Counted from the stretch's first letter, positions 10,755 to 24,110 are shown. The stretch is DNA of 64,000 nt from Austropuccinia psidii (GCA_023105745.1 JALGQZ010000007.1:55471569-55535568); one strand, 5' to 3'. The notes: a model not told the origin generated them from the letters alone. Made by a program: numbers and translations.

Positions 10755-12676
10755 TGTGAGCCTTGAGGTATATTTTACATACCCAAATAGGCCACAATTA
10801 TCTTAAAAACAAATTTTGAATTATACAAAACTCATAAGTCATGCATATATCCAAAATTCATCATTTTCAATTTCAGAAAAGATGAATAACTTTTTATTGA
10901 GTAAGTAAATCCATGGATTTAAGACCAGATTTGGATTCTACACAAAACTTCACCTAGGGTAGCTCCATAGAGTGAATAAGCTCAATTTAAGTATTTGAGG
11001 TGGTAAAATGGAAAATACTTCAATACCACATCATTAATACCACATAAAAGATCTGTGAAAATTTTTGTTTTTCTTGATTTTTAGCCAAAATAATGGGAAA
11101 GTGAGAAATCCCATGTTACATATACACTAAGAATAGTGTTATGCATGTTTTGAGCACTTAATATCATGGTATTCTTACATGGACTTTTGGTACACCCATA
11201 GTGGATATCTCACTTTAAGCTTAAATCACTATTTTGACGTAAAAAATAGGCAAGGGGGACAAAAGACATCAAAGAGAGCCAGGGTACCCAACTTCTGAGG
11301 CCTCAGAGGCGTGGATAGCTCCAGAGCATGGATCCATGGCTCATCTTGGCCCAATTGGTAAACCAAAACTCTTTGGGAACTTGGTTACCAAGTTACAACT
11401 ACTGTAAAACACCAGAAAATAGCAAATAACCTGCTATTTTGACGTGCCAAGGAGGTAATGAGCTACTTACACTCCTGTAACCATGTCAATTACTAATGAC
11501 TTTCCATGGATAAACCCCAAAAGATTAATTAAAACCCTTTTGGAACCCATATTCATTGATTTACCCCATAGCAACCAGCAAAACACTGCTATTTGCAATT
11601 CTACGTAGAAATGAGGTAAAAACTTCAAAAATTCATTAAAAATACAATTCTTAATGAATCTTTCTGAAACTTTCAGGACTAAAAGAGAACTGTATTACCT
11701 ATGGTACAACCAAAAATAATTACAGTTTTACTAGTAAAATTAAAAGTTTTACCTATAGTCCATTTTTGGTTATTCTACGTGAAACACTGAATCTTCAAAA
11801 ATTCACAGTAATTACAACCTGTGATGAAATTGGCAATAGCATTGATAACTTTGAGAAATCAATGATTATTTTAGAATAAAAGAAGATTTACAAGTGTTAC
11901 TCCTTTTATTCTTAACCATATTGGGGTTGGTAGTCACATAAAAGCATCAAATAAGTAATTATGATAATGTTATGTGACAAATAATGATGTAATCAATAAA
12001 CCAAAAGGGTTTATTGTTTTCTCACTCACTGGTTTTTCAGTGTGCTCCATGGCACACCTCTGTGAGCTGTTGTTGACTTAAAAGAGGCCTCCTCTTGCTG
12101 TTTTTTCCAGAAATCATCTTATCAATTTATTAAATCATTATTACCAACAAGTAAGTATTAGTTACAGCTATTCTTAAGTGTTTTAAATCTTTCAGAATCA
12201 ACCAGAAAGACGTGAAATCATAGAATCCAACTATATATTGTTGTAATACTGTTATAAATCCTTCTGATCCCTTAAATCCACAATTCTACGTCAAATTTCT
12301 CTACTTTTATCTATCAATAAGTTCTTTGGAGTATTAGTGAGTCATTTATCTTTAATTCTTAAAGTTTTTCTCTAGTAATAGTTTTCTTCAAGAATTATCT
12401 TTATAATTATTCTTGTAAAATATAATTATATATTAAAATAATTCTATTATTTTAATAAAAGAAGTTTTTATTATTAAATTCTTCTTGTAATTGATTCTTG
12501 TAGACAATTACTGCTCACTGTTATAATCACTAGTAGTGTATAACACGTGAAAAAAATAATTTTATAATTATTTAATTGTGGTTATAATAATTTTTTATTA
12601 TTATATTTCATAAGAACAGACATAGTACTGTTGATTAATAGTAATATTATCATCAGTTTCATAGTCACATCTTACA
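10755..12676 (+). repeat. El-1 3' LTR
   Basis: 1922 bp, TGTGAGCC...CTTACA, aligned end to end with 2428-4349. Scattered substitutions are seen, for example in 11520-11760, while the block around 11247-11510 shows none. It is followed by the target duplication CTAAC. Confidence 0.93.
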
Positions 12677-12681
12677 CTAAC
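12677..12681. repeat. El-1 target-site duplication (right)
   Basis: CTAAC directly after the 3' LTR, matching 2423-2427. After it the interrupted El-3 LTR resumes (AGTGATGAAGGATGC). Confidence 0.9.
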
Positions 12682-14098
12682 AGTGATGAAGGATGCTTTA
12701 ATTCACTTCTGGGGTGCTTCAAGGGTTACAAACAATGATTATAATTATTTATTTATGTGGTTGAAAGGTTTAAAATAACTATAAAAGGCTATTGGAACTT
12801 TTATTGATTGGTTTTAACAGTCTTTAAGCTAATTATAAAAGGAAAAGATTCTAACATGAAGAGAAAAGTGGGGCAAAGAAGACATCCTTTTATAGCCATC
12901 AACTTTCTTACTCCAAAAGTAAATTTTACTCTTGTCAGTCGTGAAAAACATTCTGACAACAGAAAATCCAATTTTGGCATCATTGAACCCTGGTTTGGAC
13001 CAACAAAGGGCTGGTTTTATCCATTTTTTGCTATTTCTAGCCATTTTGGACCCTTAAATCAGCCATTACCATTGTAATACCTTGTTTAAATCCTTCAAAA
13101 CACATAAGAATGTGTGTAAGAGATGTACAAACCAGTTAAAACTGTTTTTACCAAGATTGTTTTAGCTTAAGGGTAGTTTTACCCTCTTGGAAACAGTTAA
13201 AACTGCCCTGGTTGGTATCAAAACCTTGTCATCAATTGAGTCATAGACCCTGTGACTCAATTCCAGGCCAAAAGGGATGAACCTTTGCGTGGAGTTTCAC
13301 ATCTGATGCCTGTCAGCAAGAAATTTGGGGGTCTGGCTCCCTTGAAGCCAAGATTCATTTTCCCCCTCAAAAATTAATCTTTCCAATTTATTCTTTCTTT
13401 AATTCCTCATCATTTAATATTCTTTTAATTTACACATGCAACCCAATTGAGTTTTACAGCTACACAACTGTAATGATTGATACTTCATATGTAAATTACA
13501 GTTCACTTATGTAATACACACACACATTTTGACATTTCAATTGAAAATACTTCAGTTCCTCACAGCTTCTAAGCTACACACCACACCTCAATTTCAACAC
13601 AAAAATTGATTGTTAGCTCCACATGTGGTTTGAATTAAATTAAGCTTTTGAGTATTTTCAATTTTTATGCAGAAAATACTAAAAACTTAATTTAAGCTTA
13701 TTGAGAGTTGAGCTACAGAAATTTCACACAGAGGTGACCCCACTTTATTTTTTATGAGGAATCCAATGGTAAAACAATTTTCTTATGTTTATTAATTGGA
13801 TAAAAAGCTATAATAATTTTTATTTAAATTTTTTCAAAAACATTTCAATTTAAGTAATTTTATTAAAAATTCATTTTTACATAATTTTTTCAAGTAAAAT
13901 GTATTTTTTACAATTTTAAGATTCAATGTATTTTAGCTTTTATATTATAATTAGATCTTCATTTTGTATAAAAATTTATGTTTATATTTCAATTTTTGTT
14001 TTGATAATATAAATACATTTATTTTATTTATAATTTTTATCTTGTTTTTTTATTATTTGTGGTCTTTTGGGTATATGAAAATACCAACAAGGCTCAAA
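12682..14098 (-). repeat. El-3 LTR, proximal part (split by El-1)
   Basis: Continues the LTR begun at 2038-2427 and aligns with about 45440-46793. The minus-strand start (GGCTCAAA on plus, from TGTGAGCC) is at 14098. It contains a hairpin with TGAGTCA/TGACTCA arms at 13234-13262. At 14098 it abuts El-2 RT sequence without a clean target duplication (TACTT at the low end, TCTGA at the high end), so it replaced part of El-2 and is not a simple solo-LTR insertion. The ORFs at 12801-13077 lie inside it and are not genes. Confidence 0.8.
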
Positions 14099-15050
14099 TC
14101 TGAAGTCTTCACACAATCTAGACTTGCAATCATGTCAAGTGATAAGCACAGGTGTGGTTCCCTCCACTATACGATTGTGTCCTATCTTTCTGGTTAAATA
14201 CACGTCTAAGAGCTCATTGACATGCTTTTTATTTTTTTTCCTAGATTCCAGGCTTTCTGGATATGGAGGTCTTTTAGTCATGGGTGGATAAGGTTGTTTC
14301 ACATCTAGATATAGCTCTATATAATGGCCTCTGATTTTTTCCGAGGGCTCTTCCCCTCTTGCAAAAGCTATTATATTCTTGCTCAAAGTTTTTAGTGAAC
14401 TAAGTTTTGGTTTACTAGTGAGGTTAGCACTGAATTGTCCCTCCTTTAATTCCTTAAGTAATTCTTCCAAGGGGTCTTGGGTAGAAAACTGGTATATATC
14501 AAGTAAAAATCTCTTTTCCTTATTGGTACCTATGGTGCTATGCCTCTTTTTACTACTGTAAATAGTAATTCTATACATCCTTTGATAGTCTGTTCCCATT
14601 AGGAATACTTGGATGTGGGAATCCTCAAGCACTACAAGCTCTGGGTTTAGTCTGATATTCCCTTTCCTGTGGAGTATTCTTATCTTTTTGATAATAGTCC
14701 CAATTGCTGTCATTGTTCCTGATACACTTTTGAAATCTTTTGCCTTAGTTGGAAAGATTTGTTTTTCCAATTTGGGAAATGCTTATCCAGATATTCTCAG
14801 GCCACTATTGGGAGGTTTGAACCACTTTCTATGATCAATGGGTGTTGAGAATTTCCAACACAAACAGTCATCTTAGTGGCTGTTCAATGAATATATGCCA
14901 TTCCTTTAGCTGGTGTGTCCAGGAAGGTATGTGCATCTTTTTTGTTTTTGCACAAGTTCCTATTGGAAGTTTCTTGCAGTAATCCTGCTTCCAACTGTAT
15001 GTCCTGAATTTTTAATTGGGTTTCCCTTTGGTACTCCACCAGGAATTCCT
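14099..15050 (-). pseudogene. El-2 protease and start of reverse transcriptase, truncated
   Basis: Minus-strand frame homologous to El-8 at 49267-50090. The protease region carries ESGS where active enzymes have D-T/S-G (complement of about 14822-14836), so the catalytic Asp is lost. The connector (KQIFPTKA, LLGTDYQRMYGIDIY-like) and the RT start (PYPPxxxRPPYP, TTPVLIT) follow. The next Trp codon is TGA, and similarity stops at about 14099 in GDFR, where the El-3 LTR begins. YIDD, RNase H and the integrase core are absent. Confidence 0.8.
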
Positions 15051-17110
15051 CTATTGGGTCTTGTTAATCATCAGATTTTTCTCCGGTGGCATCACCCATA
15101 GAATAATATTCAGAATCCTCTGCTTGGGTTTCTTTCTCTTGGACTTTTGAATTCCATATACTTTCTTTTTTTCCTTTGAAATGTTTTTAGCATAATGGTC
15201 TTGTAACCCACAATTTTGAAAAGAGTTCTTCTTCTTAGTGACTCCTGCCACTCTTTCTCTGGGTTTGTCTTCATTTTCAACCTTGAAAGGCTGCTTCTCT
15301 CTGAGACTATTGCCTTTATATAGGGAATATTTTCCCACATTTGTCCTTTTCCTTACATCTTGCAAGCTGTTGTAAATTTTATCTAGAGTGTAACTTTGGT
15401 TTCACCTGCATTTTACTGCATTTTCTAGTTTTCCTGGACATTTTGTAAGAAGTTTCTGATTCCTCCTTATTATTTTCATATTAGGATCAATTTCTTTAAG
15501 GTTTCTACACTGTTTAAGACACCACTCATAATTATCTTTGTCCACTGAGTATCTGTCATTTTCAAATGATATGGTCTTTTGCCATATCCAAGTACCATGA
15601 CTGTACCTTTGGATTATCTGACTCTTCCGCCATGGCCAGTTCCTTCTGCCATGGATATCCTTCATTTCTGTGTACCAAATAATATCATATTTTTCAAATG
15701 CTTTGTTCAGTATAGCTGTGATCCAAAATTCTGGTATACTTGGCACATCAATGAAGAATTCATCAATATAGTTAATTAGCTCCATATGTTCATATTCTCC
15801 TACACCAGAGAATTTTGGCCAGCTTTTGGCTTCTGGAAGTTGTTTCAAGGCTTCCTTCTCTGAGTAAGTCATCTTGTCTCTATCTTTGTACTGTGATGGG
15901 GATCTGTGCTTACTCTCCATTGGGGAATCTGGTTTAATTTCCTCTTGAAGATGTTGATTATTTCCAAAAACATGGCCCTAACTCTTTGGCTTCATTTTCT
16001 GGAAGACATTGAGCAATTTTTTCATATCTTGATTCAGGTATTTCCTGTCCCTCTTGCAGTGGTATTTCTCCTCTACAGCTTGGTTTAGTCTTTTTGTGGT
16101 CTCTTCTGAGGGTTTTTTTACTTTACCAAAGCCCTCTTGAAGATTATGAATGTTTTTGTTTTGTAAGTTTAGCAATTCTTGAAACCTTACATTGTTTTTA
16201 TGGATCTTTCCAAACTATTTTTTGAGTTTTCTCTGTAAATTGAGGAATTTTTAACCACAGTTAATTACTGTGAATGTTACTCTCAGGTGCAACAACACTA
16301 TTTTCATTCTGACAGGGATATCAATTCATATTTTAGGTGTATTTACAATTATTTCTTGCTTCTGTGCACTTCTTTCACTAAGTCAAACAACTTCTGAATC
16401 ATTGGGTCTAATTCTTTCTGCCTCTGGTTAAAATAAGTCTTGTTCTTACCGTTTTATACTTGTCTTCTTCTGGAAACTCCCTGGAATTGGGAAGAATGGT
16501 GACTCTTGGCCCCTGCTCTTTTGTACTCTGAATGGTTTGAGGCCACTGGGGAGCTGGGTTGGCCTACTCCCTGTGAGCCTGAAGAAGTAATAATATGCTC
16601 TTTCTGACTCCATTGCTCCTCTATAATCTGATTTGTGTCCTGATTATCCCTGATATTGGAAGCCCTCTCTTCTAAGAGTTTGAATTGCCTGTTGGAATTC
16701 CAACCTTTGGTTATTTCCATAAAGGCTTTTAACAATATCTCTCTGAGACATATCTTCTGGAAGCTTTGCCCAAGTTCTTCCCAGCTTGAAGCCAGGTTGA
16801 ACCTCTTGTTTTCCATGCTCCATTGAAACAGATCCTTGAGGAGTTAGTGGAGCTGAAGTACTTAATCCATATCTGTCCAGTCCTCTGTTTTGAGGTCTCT
16901 GTTGACTTGGAAGGTGAATGGGAGTGTGGGAATGATCTCCCTTAGTGTCTTGCCACCCACTATTCTGTCCAAACCCTGATCTTCTGGATCTGAACAGTCT
17001 TTCTCCTTCTTCTGGCTGGTTCCTTGGGATTTCAAGGTCTCCAAGATGTACAGAGGATATGATATAAATTTCTGAAATTAGTCAAACACTTCCTATTCTT
17101 AGGGTATTTA
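15051..17110 (-). pseudogene. El-2 gag, decayed
   Basis: Minus-strand frames match El-8 gag piece by piece. The N-terminal part (16862-17044, ETLKSQGTSQKK...) directly follows the predicted intron site. Then come the Gln/Ser-rich part (16454-16816) and the capsid-like core (15402-15920, WPKFSGVGEYEHMELI...NWPWRKSQII). The knuckle near 15180-15225 reads NCGLQDHYAKNIS and lacks its first and last Cys, so it could not bind zinc. The intron acceptor found in El-8 (CTCAG) is CTTGG here. Frameshifts and stops are spread throughout. Confidence 0.75.
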
Positions 17111-18051
17111 CCTTTGACTGTGATTTGTAAAAACTTGTTTTATGCAGCTTTGTGCAATTTCTCTTTGCATTTTACAGCTGGGTTTATAATTTTCATCTTC
17201 CCTTTACAAGTTATCAAGTTGGTTTACCTTGTATAGAGGCAGATCTTTGTGGTTTTGTGGGCCTCTGAGTGGAAATTGGTATCCACTTCTTGTTTGAGAT
17301 GAGGCTTTCACTTTTCTTCTTCCCTTTGCCTTCCTTCACATTTTCTGTGTCTGAAGGGGTCACTGGTAGGCTGTCATGTGAATTTGCTTCTAGTGATATG
17401 AGGCTTTCTTGCAGTGGTGGGAAAATATAATGGCTTATGTCAGTACTTGACTCTTAACAATTATTTTTTACTTCAAAGAATAGCCATTGGTGTACTACAC
17501 GGCTGTATTAATCTGATGTACAGTGTATTTGGGTTGGTAGTACCAATTTCCCAAATCAAGGATACTGCTTTTAAATATTTTTGGTTACTACTGTATCTCA
17601 AATATTCCACCAAGCTATTCTATAATTAACGGGAATAAGTGTCCAAAGTGGTTTAAAATGAACAGTTTAACCTTCCAATATGTTCAACCACACCTTCTAA
17701 ATCTGTTACTTACAGGTCATAGGGTTCTTTTAAATATGTTAAAAGAGAAATAAGGGTATCTTTTGGCTTCATATCAAAGAATGCACCCAAAAACAAGACT
17801 TTGTCATTTAAAATTAAATATACCATTTCAAAAAATGCATCAAAATAAAAAAACACAGGGGTATATGATTATATACCACTCAAAAAATGATAATGTATAA
17901 GATTTAATATATTGCTATTTTTTATTCAAGATATTTTCATGTCTAAAAATAAAAAATAATGATTATTGGAATAAAGAAAATAAGAGAAAAACTCACTTTT
18001 GTGCCAAAAAAGTCCAAAAAATGGTTCAAAAACACAGTGAGGCCCCAAAAA
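17111..18051 (-). other. El-2 leader region with primer-binding site
   Basis: Noncoding leader between the 5' LTR and gag on the minus strand. It opens with TTTTTGGGGCCTCACTGTG, similar to the El-1 primer site, and holds a GTGAGT donor-like sequence near 17997. The part near 17108-17130 (AAAG|GTAAATACC) keeps the donor of the gag intron seen in El-8. No separate gene is seen; the ORF at 17414-17629 is not supported. Confidence 0.6.
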
Positions 18052-19411
18052 TGTCAGGCTGAGTCTATGATAAAGTCATAATAATATTATTCACAGCTTT
18101 AACTATGACTGTGACATGGTAATCTACAGTAAAGGCCTGCTTTAATTGTAGTAATAAGGGCTTTACTATGAATTATAGTCATTGTGAGCACTGCTGAAAA
18201 CCAAGGATTCACTGGTTATCAGTTGATTTACTATAATAAGCAATACAATACTGAGATGAGATTATAAACTCGTTATTTTCCATGAGTATAACTGGTTTTT
18301 GACAGTTGTACTATGTAGGGATTTAAGAGAAGGATGGGGATCCCTATTTTGGGCAGAGAAAGGTCCCTTTTTATCCTTAAAATGGGTCAAAAGGTCCTCT
18401 AGACCTGTTCCCATAGGAAGAGTGAAGATTTTTCACTTACAAGAAGTGGCTTGTAGCTCTTACTAAGCCTTTATAACCTGTATTGGGCCCAGATGTGGTT
18501 TTGAAGCTACATCTGGGCAGTTTTCACCAATGCAGGGTGAAAATTTTGATTGGGGGGCCACACAGCCCTTTTCTGACATGTATGATGCATATAATTCTGT
18601 ATAGAACCTGTATGGGAACCCCATATTGACCAAAACATGAGGTATGTAAGGAGAGAAAGGCTTTTTTGTAGAATGAATGCCTCATATTCAACAATATGGG
18701 AAAGTATCCCACATTAAAGGTGTATTGTCCCAACTGTGGGATTTTAGCATTAAAAATTCCATAACTTGGTCAGTTTTCAAGATATTGAGCTCAACATTGC
18801 TTTATTGTGTAGCCCTGTAGAAGGGCTACACAATGGTACTTAAGCTGGTATGGGTAAGATTGAATATGGCAAAGATTTACCATTTTTAATTTTGATTATT
18901 CAGATATGAATTTTTCTCAAATACTCTATGGAGGGGGAAGTGGATGGGGGAATCAGATAGCTCTGATTATGCTCTTTCTGAAATAAAGCCACTTGAAGTA
19001 GCTCACAATAAAATGTAGAATTTATATTAGAGGTGAATATTTTATTTACTCTTATTTGGCTTTATCTTTGCCATAGCCTCTGTAGCTTTGATGCTGGCTT
19101 GGTTTGGATAGTACCATTATATATCTTTGGCTGAGAGCTTCAATTTTAACAGAATTTGATGGGGTTCAGCCTTTTCCTCTGAAATTCAGATGAGAGGTGA
19201 AAATTAAGGTTTATTCTCAGCAATTGCTTTGGGCCTGAATAACGTTTTTATTCTTTGTCCAGTGATTATGGGGGTTGTATATTTGGAAAGAGGTTACTTT
19301 CCTTTCTATTTTGATACCTTTAAAGCTGTTTTGGTGGTATTTTACTCTACCATTGGTTTATGGTATTTTGGCTGTCATGCTTGTGCTCTGGTTTTGAGTC
19401 ACAGGCTGACA
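18052..19411 (-). repeat. El-2 5' LTR
   Basis: 1360-bp minus-orientation LTR with intact ends (TGTCAGCC at 19411, CTGACA at 18052). It aligns with 169-1561 and 52943-54321. A TATA-like GGATAAAAAGGGACC lies near 18362-18378 and the conserved palindrome is at 18491-18514. Confidence 0.87.
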
Positions 19412-21199
19412 CATATTGAACCAAATAAAGGTAAAATAGGGCCATAAACACAAAAAAGAAGAAACTATAAATTATACTCCTTAAGTGTGGCCATCTGAAG
19501 GAGGAAGCCTTCCCATATCAGAAACTATGATTCTTATTATCAAACAATAATAATTACCCAAGTTATTGACATTGTAAACTCTTGCTTGCACAAACCTTAA
19601 TCTTCTAGATATTGAAGCACAGACCCATTAGTTGAGTGCTTTTATTAAATCCTTTGATGATGGCTATCAAATGCTACTATACAAAAGACTTTAGCACCAC
19701 TGGAGCAGAAATTATCAAACTACTATTTGTGAAACTCGGAAAAATGATACCATTTTCTCACCTCTCATCTCACTTCCACATTTTCTATTGGAGACCTGTC
19801 AATTAGCATATTTTATTAAAGGGCTACATAGAAATGGAACCCTTACTCCCATATCTTACACAGATAAAAAGCTGTTGGTACTTTTCTCTCAAAACAAGAA
19901 AAGTACTATTTTACAGGGAATTCAAAATATTTTCATCCTGTATTGATTTGAAATACTTCACCCAAAATGGGTCTCAGTATAGCCATCTTGTAGATATCAC
20001 ATTTGGCTACAATCTGAGCCACTTTGTATTGCTGTATTTTTAAAACTGACAAATTTCTTGATGATTTAAGGCTATGCTCCCACATCAAGTGGTATTGTGG
20101 GATACAATCTCAGACAATTCAATCATGAGGTCTCAAAGCGTCCAAAAGGATGTTTATCAGTTAATTACTAGTAATTTGGATAATATATTACTTCACCTGC
20201 CTGTACAGGGGGGTACTGTGGGATACTCTCCCATATACTTGAATTATTAGTAATCAAGGCTATTCAAAAGATGATTAAAATTTTATTACTCATAACCTGA
20301 CTAACAAGAGGATTCCAGACATGTAATTTGAGGTTTATGACGCGTAAGAAGCACCAGAAAATGTCTGGAAGGCTTTTGGAAAATATTTTTCACCCTCTAT
20401 GGGATAAAAATGGAAACTTGGGGTCCCAAAACCAAATTTCAGCTCACTGCAAGGCTGTATTGAGCCTGTAGGACCACAAGTAAGAAATAGGAGTGAAATT
20501 CTTCACTCTGTTGTCGTATTATATAGTAAATAACCTTTCAATACCCTTTAGTGAGATAAAAAAAGGTCTTCTCACCAACATGAGAACTCATCTTGGTTTT
20601 TAAGTGGAATTCTTACATAGTAAAGCCATCATAAAAGGAATTACTCTGAGAATTAACCAGATATAAGTATTTTATTAATTTCTTTTTTTATTATTATAGT
20701 AATTCAGCTGATAAGCAGTGAAACCAGGGATTTCAGTAGATGTTTCCCCACTATATCATTATAGTAGTGCCCTTTTACCTTATTTTGAATATTAATTTTG
20801 TGTCACACTGATATTTATAGCTTGTTTATTATTATATCATATATTAATCCTGACAACCATCATTAAAATAATATACTCAATAATACCATTATTATTACCC
20901 TATTAAGGGAAAAAGAAAACTTATAGCTCAAACACCCAAAAGCCACAAACTACTTATTGCAACCCCAAGAGCAGAGAAGAAAAAAGATTAATTATGAATT
21001 TTTTTCTTCAAGCTTATTCAAAAATCAAAAATAATGAAATATTCTAAAAAGGAAATTGAAGTCATAATTTATCAAGGAGACATTAATCAACAATAAACAT
21101 CTTATTTACCACCATGTCCTGAAGCTACTTGTTAAGAAAGGAATGTATATGAGAAAACTGTAAAAATACTGAGCCTGATGAAGCAAATTCAGGATTTAT
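19412..21199. other. unassigned repeat-like DNA
   Basis: No supportable gene. A weak direct repeat around TGTGGGATAC occurs near 20097 and 20217. AT-rich and CpG-poor like the surrounding TE sequence; probably unrecognised TE debris. Confidence 0.4.
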
Positions 21200-24110
21200 T
21201 GTTAACCCAAAGTAAAAGAAAAGGGAAGATAAAACAGTCAACAACCTTTAAGCCTGGAGGTATCCAGCTTTAATCCACATTACCAAGACATGTGGGACCT
21301 GAAGAGTCACAAATATCATAAATACCTTTTCCTAGATCAACCTCTACTCCAGTAACAGAACAAAAATCACAGAATGTTTCAAGAAGAGTATTTTTATCCA
21401 CACCAACTCACTCAAGCTTATTACAGCAACAATTGTCCAGAGAAACAAGACCCATAGTCAAAAGAAAAGCCAAGGATTATGGCCTTTTGTTTCTAGAAAA
21501 AAAAACTACAAATTTTAGCTAAAATTGAAGGTTCCAGTGGAAGAGACATAGCAGGACAAATAATATTTTGGAAAAAACATGAAGAAATAAGCTACCATAT
21601 TTAAAAAATGCCTGTATATGAGAGTGGTGACTGGGATAAACTGAAAATTTATACAATATAAAAGTGGGGAGAAGTCAAACCTGGAAGAATATACAATATT
21701 TACTTCATCAATTCCCTTTTTGAGAGAACACATCATAAGTGTGGAATTAATAATGTTACTAATTATACAGATTCTATTTTAGAGTATGAATCAATAATTC
21801 CATACCTCATTAGATATGAATACATTGAAGGGGAATTTAGCCATAATCAGGAAATTATGGCTAGCCTTTCCCTAAAAGCTCAAGGGTTCAATTTATAAGG
21901 AAATGATCAAAGATAAAGTAATGGTTCAAGCCAGATATTATGGATATAGCATACCAAAATTTATAGTTATAAAATGATACATTGAACAGTATTTGCAATC
22001 CAAAGTCTCAATTAAATAAAAAGAGTTTTTCAAGCAAGAATTTAATATTAAACCAAAAGAGAGCGTTCAATTTGAAGAAGATACCTTAGGAGAGGTTTTA
22101 CAAAATGTTAAGGAGCTTTCCAAGAATATTAAGATTCCAAGTAAGCTACAACTTCAGAATAAGATAAGAATAAAGACATAACAGAGTCATATAGGCCCCA
22201 AAAATAGAGCAACCAGAATTTCAATCAATGATGAAGTCAAAAAGATAACTTACCACCAGCTTCTTAAGGTCACATACCTCATCAGCCTGCACAATAATTT
22301 AGAATTCCCCCAATGAGGTGTCATTATTTCTTTTAAAATACACATACATTAGAAATATGTTCATACGTTGATTAATATATGGAGAAAAGAAATGTAAGAA
22401 ATTAACTGAATTCCTTCCTTTTCCCAAATTCCCCCAGAATACCATATGAGATCTCATTATTTTCTAAGGAATTAGTGAGAGAATTTTCCAAGGAACAGGC
22501 AGAACTCACCAGAAAATTCATGGTAAAATCAACTACATCTTCAAAACCACAGATAGAAGTGCCAAATATTATGTATTCAAAGAAAGGAGATACTCCAACA
22601 TCAATTGCTAGAGTTTAATATTGGAGAGATTTTTAACCACCTGTAATATCTTCAGCCGTATTCTCCCTTTTGAAGAAATTATGGACTAAGAAATACCAGA
22701 AAAAGATCTACAAGACAAAAAAATCTCATTCAAGAAAACATAATATTGCATCAAAGAAAGTGTAAACACCTTTCAAGAAAAAGCCAGAAATACCTGAAGC
22801 ATATATTGAGGATGATGCAAAGAAAGAAGACAAGACAGTTATCCCAACAAAATAAAAGAAACCTCAAGACCCAGATCAAAAATAAGGATTTGTGAAGAGA
22901 GACCAAAATCATTATACTCAAAATACTACAGAGCCCACTAAAATTGAACCAAAGAAATTTAAGATCAAGGAATAGAAGAAAGATATCCATAAAGTTTTGG
23001 CTCAAATCATAAAGGAGGTCTTGGAACAGAAAATTAACCTTACCTTGGAGCAAATTTTTGGCCATTTCAGCTCAATTTATCACAAAATTAAAAAATATGT
23101 CAGAGGAGGAAATGATTCAATAAACACAATTGACACAAAATATATTCAAGTGAAGCTTATACATCATCATTTAAAAGAATGTAAAGCATCTAAATTCTAT
23201 TATGCCTGCCCATTAGGATTAATGCAAGTCCATCTTGTAGAATAAGGATATGAAATAATGGCTTTGGTTGATACAGGCTCTTGATTTAATATCATACCAG
23301 AAGATATAGCAGTAAAGGAAGGACTTACAACAAAATGTCCCAACATGAACCTCAGCAGAATTGATGGTAAGTGTACTTCAATAGTTGTATTAGCAGAATT
23401 TACTCCAGTCACTATGGTCACTGGGGAGGAAAAAAATATACACCTTTGCTAGTAAGAGGGGAAATCCATACAGAATATGGAAGACCTTTGCTTGCAGATA
23501 ATAATTTTGGATTATAATTTTCTCAAAAGGTGGTGAAACTTCTCATTTACATAAAGCCAGATGGAATAATACTTTGCTTACCAATTTGTTCACCACAAAA
23601 GGGTGGATGGAGGGAAGACCCATGGAAAGTAATGGAGCTTTGTGGAGCTGCAAAGATTGATAATTTTAATGATCTAAAAGAGAAAGAAGATGAAGCGAAA
23701 TGGTCACTTAACAAAAAGCTATTTCCTTTGGAAGGCTACAAAAATTGGAAACCTCTCATTAATTTCAATTGTGATATAAGAAATACGGAATCAATTCAAG
23801 AATATAAAGCTTCACTGAAACATGTAAATTGGTTAAAAGCTCTTAATAGAACTCAAACAAAAAAAATCCTGAAACCAGTCAATAGGGAAGATAATATCTT
23901 TAAATCACCAAGAGTAATTAAATAAGACAAAGATTCAAAACCCAGTAAAAAATCAACATCAGTTTTTAGCCCAAAGTAATGCTTTTCTAGGATATATAGA
24001 TAATAAAAAATTAACACTAAAATATTAAAAACAAAAATAGAATTTTTAAAGCAAAAGCTAAATACAGGGAGAAGCTTGAAGCTGATCCTCTGGAATTTTA
24101 ATAATCTTCC
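21200..24110 (+). pseudogene. El-4: decayed Ty3/gypsy gag-protease relic of a second family
   Basis: The plus-strand translation is broken by many stops but keeps order and motifs. A gag-like stretch (about 21660-22010) includes KWGEVKPGR and EYESIIPYLIRYEYI-type sequence and EMIKDKVMVQ. The protease is clearest: MALVDTGS at about 23259-23282, then FNIIPEDIAVKEGLTTKCPN, and the LCLPICSPQ linker near 23573-23600. This family differs from El-1 and El-8, and resembles gag-pol types I know from rust fungi. The ORF at 23530-23925 is its longest surviving piece. No RT is preserved; similarity fades by about 24.1 kb. Confidence 0.7.

Larger units (their letters stand above)
2428..12676 (+). mobile_element. 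El-1: complete Ty3/gypsy chromovirus-like retrotransposon
   Basis: A 10249-bp element with two 1922-bp LTRs (TGTGAGCC...CTTACA), a primer-binding site at 4352, gag, an intact pol, a polypurine tract (GGTGGGAGGGAA, ending 10754) and a CTAAC target duplication. Domain order in pol is PR-RT-RNase H-IN-chromodomain, as in Ty3/gypsy chromoviruses. The LTRs differ at scattered positions, by a few percent at a rough count by eye, so the insertion is recent but not new. It sits inside an LTR of its own family (El-3). Gag carries in-frame stops, so the copy is probably not autonomous. Confidence 0.93.
169..19411 (-). mobile_element. El-2: nested, internally deleted Ty3/gypsy element
   Basis: Outer element of the left nest, minus strand. 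Parts in element order: 5' LTR 18052-19411; primer-site region just below 18052 (TTTTTGGGGCC); leader; gag; protease and the start of RT to 14099; a gap filled by El-3 and El-1; integrase tail 1562-2037; 3' LTR 169-1561. The flanking 5-mers are ATTAT (164-168) and CATAT (19412-19416), matching at 3 of 5 positions, so a target duplication is not convincing. All reading frames carry stops. Confidence 0.75.

Noticed and set aside
14379..15101. Plus-strand ORFs at 14379, 14613 and 14913
   Set aside because: They are antisense shadows of El-2 protease and gag.
164..19416. Target duplication around El-2 (ATTAT / CATAT)
   Set aside because: Only 3 of 5 positions match, in AT-rich DNA.
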